A stretch of 64,000 nt of DNA. Source: Pseudanabaena sp. GTDB taxonomy: Bacteria; Cyanobacteriota; Cyanobacteriia; Pseudanabaenales; Pseudanabaenaceae. This document shows positions 18,158-24,961 of the stretch, in pieces (positions within the stretch are counted from its first letter, which is position 1; each line of letters opens with the position of its first letter). The notes beneath the pieces are model-generated. The model ran no database searches, had not been told where the DNA came from, and was given only the letters and a program-made list of their open reading frames with translations. Both the position numbers and the translations under genes were made by a program. Where the stretch lies: assembly GCA_003249015.1 (NCBI GenBank), contig QBLS01000015.1, positions 1 through 64,000 on the forward strand, in the 5' to 3' direction.

Positions 18158-18889
18158 ATGCAAGTATTAGAAATTAATGGTGACAAATTTCAATCGGAGA
18201 CTTTGGTTGAAAAGATTTTTGCCTATGGTATGATGCCCCAGCTAATCAAAGAGATGATCCTCGATCGCTGCACCGCCGATGTAACGCTAAATGCTGATGA
18301 ACAAAAGGCAGCCGCCCAACAGATCTTTCAGCAGTTGGGGATTGACTCTGACGAAAAGCTGGCAGCTTGGCTAAAGCAGCAGCACATGACTGCACCTCAA
18401 TTGATCGCTAGGGCAGAGCGATCGCTAAAATTGGCTAAGTTCAAGCAGGAGACTTGGGGAAGTCGGGTCAATTCTTCTTTCTTAGAAAGAAAGCAAAAGC
18501 TGGATCGTGTAATTTACTCATTAATATGCACTAAAGACTTTTGCGTAGCCCAAGAATTATATTTTCGAGTCAAGGATGGGGAGCAGTCCTTTGATGAGCT
18601 TGCACGGGAGTTTTCGCAGGGTCCTGAAGCGCAAACGGGCGGGTTAATTGGTCCTGTGGAAATCGGATCAATTCATCCTAATTTAGCGAAAATGTTGCTT
18701 TCTAGTGATGTGGGACAGTTGCAGACTCCCACCGTAATCGGCGATTGGATTGTGTTAGTAAGGCTAGAGAAATTGTTGCCCGCTACCCTTGATGAGGCAA
18801 TGCAGCAAAGGTTAATCGAAGAAAACTTTAGTAAGTGGCTCGATGAAAATGTGGTGCAGCAAATGGGTACTTTAGTTGTTCATAACTAA
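18158..18889 (+). CDS. Parvulin-type peptidylprolyl isomerase
   Basis: 243 residues from ATG 18158 (the frame is open three codons further to a TTG). An N-terminal helical chaperone-like region precedes a parvulin (PpiC) domain at about 120-210: QSFDELAREFSQGPEAQTGGLIGPVEIGSIHPNLAKML...GDWIVLVRLEKLLPA. It catalyses cis-trans isomerisation of prolyl bonds and may assist folding of proteins. No signal peptide is evident, so it is probably cytoplasmic. Confidence 0.9.
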   Translation: MQVLEINGDKFQSETLVEKIFAYGMMPQLIKEMILDRCTADVTLNADEQKAAAQQIFQQLGIDSDEKLAAWLKQQHMTAPQLIARAERSLKLAKFKQETWGSRVNSSFLERKQKLDRVIYSLICTKDFCVAQELYFRVKDGEQSFDELAREFSQGPEAQTGGLIGPVEIGSIHPNLAKMLLSSDVGQLQTPTVIGDWIVLVRLEKLLPATLDEAMQQRLIEENFSKWLDENVVQQMGTLVVHN

Positions 18890-18908
18890 AGAGCAGAAAC
18901 TTTGGTGT

Positions 18909-18953
18909 TAAAAATCCCCGACCAATTTACATTATATCGGTGGGGGATTTTTG
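18909..18953 (+). terminator. Terminator of the parvulin gene
   Basis: AAAAATCCCC(G)ACC...GGTGGGGGATTTTT: a GC-rich stem with a terminal T-tract about 20 bases after the stop codon. The 400-base gap that follows (to 19294) otherwise holds only MITE-like copy 4. Confidence 0.8.
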
Positions 18954-19168
18954 TAGAAACTGGCTAGAGCTTAGGGTGGGGGAGTCGCCCCCCTTGCCAC
19001 CGCTATGTTCAAAAACTCTTGTAATCCACACACTAGGTGGTCGATATACAGGCTGATTCATCACGATTAACCGCCCTAGATATAAAAGTGTTCAAGAGCT
19101 TTTAAAGTTTGAAGTTCGATATTGTATGTATGGTTTTCAAATATCACAGTCTCATCTTGAAATGTTCT

Positions 19169-19271
19169 GAGTAGCTTGGCTTAATTAAAACCTAAAACCA
19201 GAGGTTGTTCCGCCCGCGTAGCGGGCGGAACAACCTTCTTGGTTTTTAGTTTACTTATGCCTAACTACTTA
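19169..19271. repeat. MITE-like element, copy 4
   Basis: Termini GAGTAGCTTGGCTTAATTAA / GTTTACTTATGCCTAACTACTTA are inverted repeats. The interior hairpin AAACCTAAAACCAGAGGTTG... has core CCGCCCGCGTAGCGGGCGG. It borders the left end of the accessory cassette-like region. Confidence 0.75.
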
Positions 19272-19294
19272 CTCAAGTAGAAATTGTTACTGGG

Positions 19295-19732
19295 TCAATC
19301 TTTTTCTATGGAAGTACTCAATAAAGCTACCGCTACAGATAACCCATAAGCCAATACTAATCTGGGAAAGTTATTTTCTACTGATTTCCAATGAGGAATG
19401 TTGATAGGCTCGTTTCTCGGCAAATTCTCTAGAAAAATTTGAAGATTAGAATAGCAGCTAGCTCCTTGTGACCATCCATAGCAATTTCCAGGCGAAGCGA
19501 GCATAGTCGCAACTTGCAGTACTAAAGCGATGCTCCAACTCCAGTATTTTATGCGTGCTTCTCTGGTACGATTTTGCCAAACAATAAGCCACCAAACTAA
19601 CAAAATAATTGCATAGATTGGAAGGAGCATTAATCCATAAGTTATCCAACCAAGACTGGTAAAAGACGTGATCAAAAATAGGATAAAACTCACGAAAATA
19701 TAAACCGTTAATGCCCAACCAAGTTTAACCAT
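19295..19732 (-). CDS. Small integral membrane protein, unknown function
   Basis: 145 residues with three or four predicted membrane helices (about 5-27, 30-52, 64-82, 124-142) and a Cys-containing loop GNCYGWSQGASCY. I do not recognise a family. It sits in a run of orphan genes separated by attC-like palindromes, which suggests a cassette gene. Confidence 0.6.
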   Translation of the reverse strand: MVKLGWALTVYIFVSFILFLITSFTSLGWITYGLMLLPIYAIILLVWWLIVWQNRTREARIKYWSWSIALVLQVATMLASPGNCYGWSQGASCYSNLQIFLENLPRNEPINIPHWKSVENNFPRLVLAYGLSVAVALLSTSIEKD

Positions 19733-19810
19733 CGCGATGTTCCTTTAACATCAAACTTAATATCCATGAAGGCAATTAGAAGTATCTCTAACAATCGGTC
19801 TTTGTGTTTA

Positions 19811-19898
19811 GGCTAACGACTCCGTTCACCCGCTACTAACAACCTTTCAGACTTACCGACCAACTTGATACGGTCGGTGTGCAAAGGGATTGTTAGTT
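19811..19898 (-). other. attC-like site 1
   Basis: Read on the minus strand, the site begins ACTAACAATCCCTTTGCAC and ends in the inverted, imperfect copy GTGAACGGAGTCGTTAG. An inner palindrome ACCGACC...GGTCGGT lies between. Paired CTAAC/GTTAG ends with spacer-separated inner arms and an imperfect match are the layout of integron attC sites. It lies directly after the transglutaminase-like gene on that strand. The strict RYYYAAC/GTTRRRY consensus is not fully met. Confidence 0.5.
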
Positions 19899-19921
19899 TG
19901 CTGGTACGGACTCAATATTGG

Positions 19922-20521
19922 CTATGCCAAACTATAACTCTTTGCAGACTCTAGCGAAATGTCTGGAAGATGACAAAGCATCTCATCCCACGTACTCTGT
20001 GATTGCAATGCCTCCACAATAATCTGAAGTGGTTCGCTAAGGATCACTGGAAAATCTGCTTCTTCAGGAAGCTGAATCTTAAACGCTAACTTCTCTTGAG
20101 GTGGCATGAACTGAGCATCGATTCCTTCTTTATTACCTCTTGCATCAACCCGATACCAACCAATTTCGGTTAAATGGATTGCATTAAACCCGTGCAGGCT
20201 GTAGGGCGCACCTTTATCATCAACACTCAATCGCTGATAACAAAAACCGACTGGAATCTGATTTGCCCGTAATAGTGCCGCCAGCAAATGGCTCTTAGCA
20301 AAGCAGTAACCTGTTTTGTGGTGAAGTACATCTGATGCTCGGCAAGTCACAGGATTCATTTGATAGTCATAACTATGACAAATCTCATCTCGTACCCACT
20401 CAAAACACGCCTTTGCGATCGCCACTGGAGTTCCCAATCCCGATGCAATTTGCTTGGCACATCCCAAGACATGCGGGTGCTTCCAGTCGATGACTTCACT
20501 AACCTTCAAATACTCTTCCAT
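19922..20521 (-). CDS. Transglutaminase-like (papain-fold) domain protein
   Basis: 199 residues matching the transglutaminase-like core with a plausible catalytic triad: Cys in GYCFAKSHLLAALLRA, His in LHGFNAIHL and Asp in WYRVDARGNK. Such proteins act as cysteine proteases or transglutaminases. No signal peptide, so probably cytoplasmic. It is followed on its strand by attC-like site 1 and preceded by attC-like site 2, consistent with a gene cassette. Confidence 0.8.
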   Translation of the reverse strand: MEEYLKVSEVIDWKHPHVLGCAKQIASGLGTPVAIAKACFEWVRDEICHSYDYQMNPVTCRASDVLHHKTGYCFAKSHLLAALLRANQIPVGFCYQRLSVDDKGAPYSLHGFNAIHLTEIGWYRVDARGNKEGIDAQFMPPQEKLAFKIQLPEEADFPVILSEPLQIIVEALQSQSTWDEMLCHLPDISLESAKSYSLA

Positions 20522-20604
20522 AGCAACCAGTACGAATACTTCGATCTCAACTTTAAGAACCTTGTCAGTAATTTGAAACTACTGCCATCACCCTTAACGA
20601 AGCC

Positions 20605-20680
20605 AGCTAACGGCAAGACGCAGTGGTGGCAAGTACGCCACCAGCACTTATAAACAGCCCGTTGCAGCGATGTGTTAGCT
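20605..20680. other. attC-like site 2
   Basis: Perfect 7-bp inverted ends AGCTAAC ... GTTAGCT, 76 bases apart. Inner imperfect arms are CGCAGTGG versus GTTGCAGCG, and a central palindrome is GGTGGCaagtacGCCACC. The geometry fits an integron attC site. Confidence 0.5.
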
Positions 20681-20799
20681 TGCGCTCTTTGGCGATCGCC
20701 CGTCTGTCACAACACAAATATAGTTCTATGCGATGACTATAATATTTTCTACATCCACAAGTTTAGCGAATGGGTTCTGCCTTCGCTCTTTAGCTAACC

Positions 20800-21156
20800 A
20801 TGTCTCACGATTCTTCATCAGCGCGATCGCCCCTGGTTAAAACCATTCTGGTTCTCTGCCTCAGCCTACTGAGCCTGTTTGTACTGGTTCTAACCACTGG
20901 CATGATGGTTATTTGCAGTTTCTTTATTACCAATCCTGACCTCTATCCTGGTGATATCGGCGATCGTGCGGCAACCTATCTTGGTTTCATAGCTGTCGGA
21001 AGCTGTTTATTGGAGTGGGTCTTCGTTTGGCTGTTGGTTCGCTATCGCTGGATGGCTCGTTCAACTGGGAAGTGGTTAGTGTACTGTAGCTGGGCGATCG
21101 CCGCTTTGAATGGGGTGCTGTTGCTCATTCCTTTAGTCGCCTGGAGCGATCGTTGA
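20800..21156 (+). CDS. Small membrane protein, unknown function
   Basis: 118 residues with three predicted membrane helices (about 14-41, 58-81, 90-113) and a short hydrophilic N-terminus (SHDSSSARSPL). I do not recognise a family. It is transcribed opposite to its neighbours and lies between attC-like sites 2 and 3. Confidence 0.6.
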   Translation: MSHDSSSARSPLVKTILVLCLSLLSLFVLVLTTGMMVICSFFITNPDLYPGDIGDRAATYLGFIAVGSCLLEWVFVWLLVRYRWMARSTGKWLVYCSWAIAALNGVLLLIPLVAWSDR

Positions 21157-21207
21157 GACGCTAACGCTGTAGGACTTGAAACTTGGGCGATCGCCTGTAA
21201 GAGCGCA

Positions 21208-21247
21208 ACTTCTCGCTGTGGGGGCGATCGCCCCCACAGCGAGAAGT
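21208..21247. repeat. Perfect hairpin after the small membrane protein
   Basis: ACTTCTCGCTGTGGGGGCGA / TCGCCCCCACAGCGAGAAGT is a perfect 40-base palindrome centred on a HIP1 core GCGATCGC. It may serve as a terminator, though no U-tract follows. Confidence 0.75.
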
Positions 21248-21297
21248 ACCAAGGTCTTCAGCTTCCCAACGCCTCGATAACTCTATTGCGGAAGCTA

Positions 21298-21383
21298 GCT
21301 AACGTTCTTGGTCAGAGGTTTTGTGTGATCTTTCCTATACAGCAAGCGGTTTCGGGAAATCCGCTGCACCTGAGTTGTTATGC
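21298..21383 (-). other. attC-like site 3, downstream of the mCpol gene
   Basis: On the minus strand it begins GCATAACAACTCAGGTGCAG and ends with GTTAGC. The inverted right arm (GCTAACGTTCTTGGTCAGAG) aligns imperfectly to the left arm, and an inner palindrome AGCGG(A)TTTCCCGAAACCGCT is present. It lies 34 bases after the mCpol stop codon, where a cassette attC would be expected. Confidence 0.5.
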
Positions 21384-21416
21384 CGTGCTATCCACGATGA
21401 CAAAGTTATTTTAATC

Positions 21417-22868
21417 TCACTTCTTTGCGTCAGCGAGTCTTGTCCTTACTAACTTTTTCTTCTTCCAGTTTTTCAAGGAGAGAAATAGATCTTTAGGGTT
21501 TAAGGATGGAGCTTTGCCCCCAAAAACTATTTGCAGCAAGAAGTTCAGTAGGAACCATGCAAAAGTGACTATATAAATAGTAGGCTCAAGCCAATCCCAA
21601 CCACCTGGTTGTGCAATGATCCAAGAGCTGAAAGCAAAAAGGAATAACAGGACTCCTAGATAAGAGAGTGACCAAAATATAGCAAAATCATTAGCAATTT
21701 TATCCTCAAGAGAATTCCGTTCGTTTTCCAACATGCTGAAATCAGCTTGAAGACGATTGAATTCATTCTCAGTGACAATTGAAGTTTCATTTACAATAAT
21801 TTTGTTTTCTGTATGAGGGGTTTCTGCGAGACAAGTAAATCCGTATGTTTTTCTATAAATCAAATTATGAACCAAGTCACGTTCATCAAAGTCACGTTTT
21901 TTGAACAGCTCAAACGAATATATATCACTAATATTTTTAAATCTTAAAATAGTGTACACATCAACCAAATAGCTTTTAGCAACTGCGGTTACGTCAAATA
22001 TGTATTTAAATGAGTCAGTAGAACGTATCAAGCTCGAAATCTCTTCTCCTAAAATTTGATAGTCTAAAACTTTAGTTTCAAGCGTCAGCCTCTTTAGATC
22101 GTCATATCTTTGACGATCGGCAGGCTCTATTTGAATATCTAAGAGAGTTAGTTGATCATCCACTTTTTTAGGATATTTACTTCTACATAGATTGTCGAGT
22201 AAATCAGAGATGTTTTGCCTTAACCTTTCCAACTTTCCAATTTCTGTAGGTATCCTGCCTCGATCTTCTGTTATGCCAACCAAGGTAACCTGACTAAGAG
22301 ACCTATAATTTGCGTTGCAATGTGCAATCACATTGATATAAGGATCAGGAATCTCAGAGGTTACAAATATATAAAGTTTAGTCTGCTTCATTGAAGCATT
22401 TTGAGTACCAATTCCTTCACTAGTCAATAAAACCCCTCCCTTATTTTGTTGTTTGACACTCATGAGGTTAGTAATCGCTTGATTTACACTGTCACCAGCT
22501 CCACAGCTCATAGATAAACCAGTGAAGTTATTAAAAATATTTAAGACTTCTTGTAGAAAGGCATAATCATTAACCGTTGCGTCATATTTAATTAGAACGT
22601 CATCTCCACCAGCAATTATTAATTCTGCACCTTTTCTTGACCTAATAAAGAGTTCAATTTGAAAAATTGCTAGTTTAATGCTTTCTGATAAATGTGTTGC
22701 CTCTTTAACTCTGCCGCTATTTAGCAAATTTTCTATAGCATTACCGATATTATCTCCATCGAAAAATGCATACCTTACTGTCCGCAGCTCAAATTTGCTG
22801 AGTGAGTTTATAAGAAGTTGCATATCAAAGCACAATCTATGACAGTTTATTTTTGGTAAGCTACCCAT
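21417..22868 (-). CDS. mCpol (minimal CRISPR polymerase) - putative CARF-like - two-TM fusion protein
   Basis: 483 residues from ATG 22868 (TTG 22886 or ATG 22823 are alternative starts; none has a good ribosome site). Residues about 30-155 carry the Cas10-like palm signature: YAFFDGDNIGN with metal-binding Asp residues and IIAGGDDVLIKYD with the GGDD hairpin. Residues about 163-325 look Rossmann-like (KLYIFVTSEIPD, QVTLVGITED, FDVTAVAKSYLVDVYTILRF, ISDIYSFEL) and may be a CARF-type nucleotide sensor. A coiled coil (about 365-390) precedes two membrane helices (about 396-415 and 428-449) and a basic tail. mCpol makes cyclic nucleotides in anti-phage systems. Here synthetase, sensor and membrane effector appear fused. 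The gene is AT-rich and flanked by attC-like and integrase remnants. Confidence 0.75.
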   Translation of the reverse strand: MGSLPKINCHRLCFDMQLLINSLSKFELRTVRYAFFDGDNIGNAIENLLNSGRVKEATHLSESIKLAIFQIELFIRSRKGAELIIAGGDDVLIKYDATVNDYAFLQEVLNIFNNFTGLSMSCGAGDSVNQAITNLMSVKQQNKGGVLLTSEGIGTQNASMKQTKLYIFVTSEIPDPYINVIAHCNANYRSLSQVTLVGITEDRGRIPTEIGKLERLRQNISDLLDNLCRSKYPKKVDDQLTLLDIQIEPADRQRYDDLKRLTLETKVLDYQILGEEISSLIRSTDSFKYIFDVTAVAKSYLVDVYTILRFKNISDIYSFELFKKRDFDERDLVHNLIYRKTYGFTCLAETPHTENKIIVNETSIVTENEFNRLQADFSMLENERNSLEDKIANDFAIFWSLSYLGVLLFLFAFSSWIIAQPGGWDWLEPTIYIVTFAWFLLNFLLQIVFGGKAPSLNPKDLFLSLKNWKKKKLVRTRLADAKK

Positions 22869-23332
22869 CTGTAACACTAGAAGCAATACCTCATCAATAA
22901 CCTCTTGCTACTTTGTATAGAACACAACAAGATGATTTTTGGTTGCGCCTCAACCGATGACTAAGCGTCATAACTATGTACTAGAGGGAAAAATTTTATC
23001 TAAACTGACTATAGGCGATTTAGCCTGAATGTCAAATTTCTGTCTAAATACCCCATACGTCATGTTACGCGGAAATTTTCTATCTAACCACCCAAATAGT
23101 GGGTTAGCTCGATTAAATCGAGTATTATTTACACTGTTTATTTAGTTATGCAGTCTGAGCCGCCGCCTCGAAAGCTATTGGATCGGGTACGGGATCAAGT
23201 ATGAGTTAAGCATTACTCCTATCGCACCGAAGAGACCTATGTGCAGTGAATTAGGCGATTTACAATTCCTTTCAACATACAGAAAATCATCCCAAAGTTT
23301 AAACTGTTTACACCTTGGCATTACAGCTAGTC
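22869..23332. other. Intergenic region upstream of the mCpol gene
   Basis: About 460 bases. It contains two small hairpins, CTAACCACCC...GTGGGTTAG (23084-23107) and CTCGATTAAATCGAG (23108-23122), followed by the integrase remnant (23148-23309). The mCpol promoter should lie in 22890-23000. No other gene recognised. Confidence 0.55.
23148..23309 (+). pseudogene. Remnant of integron-type tyrosine recombinase (N-terminus)
   Basis: Conceptual translation from ATG 23148 reads PPPRKLLDRVRDQV, stop, VKHYSYRTEETYVQ, stop, IRRF. After a frameshift it continues FQHTENHPK. This is the N-terminal core-binding segment of IntI/XerC-like integrases (compare LLDQVR...LKHYSxRTExTYVxWIRRFIxFHxKRHP). Stops are TGA at 23202-23204 (Arg CGA to TGA) and 23247-23249 (Trp TGG to TGA). 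No catalytic domain follows, so it is a truncated ghost. Confidence 0.75.
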
Positions 23333-24907
23333 TTAACGCACAAACTTGAGGCTTTCTGTATTTTTAACAAAGATATCGGTGAATAGGCTCATGACCGTGC
23401 GATCGCGTATTTTGATATTTGCGGTTAGAGACATTCCCGACTGCAAACGAATTTCGCGTCCGTTGATATTCAAAGACTGACGTTCTAGTTGCACCTTGGC
23501 AGGAAATCGATAGTTAGGATTAGCTTGATCGGGGGGTAGGGCATCAGAACCAATCCAAGTCAATTTGCCTTTAACATCACCAAACTCACTGAAAGGGAAA
23601 GAATCAACGCGCACATCGACAGGCATATTTTCTTTAACAAAGCCAATATCTTGGTTGGTAATGAAAACCTTGGCAACTAGCTGATCGTCAGGCACGATCT
23701 TGAGAACGCTCTCAGAAGTATTGGTGTTTGCCACATAGCCTAAACCTGCCTTGAGATCGAACACAGTGCCAGCAACAGGAGCGCGTAACTCTTGATATTG
23801 CAAGGCAACTTCGGCTTGTCTGATTTGCCCTTCAATCTCCGTAAGTCGCTTACCGTTATCCACCAAGGCTCTAGTAAATTGACTATCAATTTCGGCTATG
23901 CGCTTGGCATTGTCGCCGATTTGGGTGGTCAGCTCTTTGCGGCTACTGTCAAAGGTATTAGTCAGGCGCGATCGCTTTTCGGCAATTTCCGCTTGAAGTC
24001 GCATTTCTTCTTGTTCGAGCTGTCGAATCTCAGATTCTGTATTTTGGACTTCTTCTTGCTGCTTAAGATATTGAATTTTAGAAATTCCACCCTCATCTGC
24101 AACAGCCTTAATGTCATTGAGGATTCCTCGATTAATCGCTAGTGCGTCTTGGCGACCAGCTTTTCTGGTTCTCACTTGATTTAACTGTTCGACAGATTGC
24201 GTAATGCTGGATTCAGCAGCTTGCGATCGCGAGCTGAGTTCGGCTTGATTAGCCACTAAACGATCTTGCTGATCACCTGAGAGATCAGCGCCGCCGCCAT
24301 TAACTTGGATGCGATAGAGTTGGGTTTCTGAGGCAAGGGCTTCACGACTGCGTGCTAAAGCGATGACTTCCGCAGGAATTGCCGCAACGGCTGATGAGGC
24401 AATGGGTGGGCGATCGCCATTCAAAATTGATAGATAAAATTGATTTTCTGCTTGCAGATTTTGACGCAGCTTTTGCAGTGATTCTAATTGCGCCTTTGTG
24501 GCAGTTGAATCAATTCGTAGGAGTACTTGCCCTGCCTCAACGCGCTCCCCATCCTTGACCAAAATCTCTTTTAATACCCCATTGGCAGGGGTTTTGATTT
24601 CTTTCACCGATCCTGTTGGCTCCAGTTTTCCCAACGCTGGGACTGACTCTTCGATTCTGGCAACTGATGCCCAAATTAAACCAAAGCTAACTGAACCAAT
24701 TAATGTCCAGAGAATTGCCTGTGTCCATTTTGGTGATTGCTTCAGCACAAGGGGCTGATCAAAAGTCTGTACCGCGATCGCTCTGCTCTCATTGGCAACT
24801 AAGGCGCTGCTGTCATCAGGATTTTGAGCAACTAAGGCATCAGTCTTGATTTTGACCCCCTGATTGTTGGAATTGCGATCGTCAGATTGATTACTGCCAT
24901 TTAACAT
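23333..24907 (-). CDS. HlyD-family membrane fusion protein (type I secretion)
   Basis: 524 residues. A cytoplasmic N-terminus and one membrane helix (about 62-82) are followed by a biotinyl-lipoyl half-motif (KTPANGVLKEILVKDGERVEAGQVLLRIDS), a long coiled-coil hairpin (about 135-360) and the second half (ELRAPVAGTVFDLKAGLGYV), then a beta-barrel and C-terminal domain with SGMSLTANIKIRDRTVMSLF. It bridges the inner-membrane ABC exporter to an outer-membrane TolC-like channel. It lies 54 bases downstream of the exporter gene in one operon; no TolC gene is present here. Confidence 0.93.
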   Translation of the reverse strand: MLNGSNQSDDRNSNNQGVKIKTDALVAQNPDDSSALVANESRAIAVQTFDQPLVLKQSPKWTQAILWTLIGSVSFGLIWASVARIEESVPALGKLEPTGSVKEIKTPANGVLKEILVKDGERVEAGQVLLRIDSTATKAQLESLQKLRQNLQAENQFYLSILNGDRPPIASSAVAAIPAEVIALARSREALASETQLYRIQVNGGGADLSGDQQDRLVANQAELSSRSQAAESSITQSVEQLNQVRTRKAGRQDALAINRGILNDIKAVADEGGISKIQYLKQQEEVQNTESEIRQLEQEEMRLQAEIAEKRSRLTNTFDSSRKELTTQIGDNAKRIAEIDSQFTRALVDNGKRLTEIEGQIRQAEVALQYQELRAPVAGTVFDLKAGLGYVANTNTSESVLKIVPDDQLVAKVFITNQDIGFVKENMPVDVRVDSFPFSEFGDVKGKLTWIGSDALPPDQANPNYRFPAKVQLERQSLNINGREIRLQSGMSLTANIKIRDRTVMSLFTDIFVKNTESLKFVR

Positions 24908-24961
24908 ATCGATTTACCTTGTTTCAGTTTGTTGTAAGTGCTGTAAGGGGCTATCCCAAAG

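Noticed and set aside
22887-23147. Possible operon partner (effector or sponge sensor) next to mCpol
   Set aside because: No credible coding frame on either strand between the mCpol gene and the integrase remnant.
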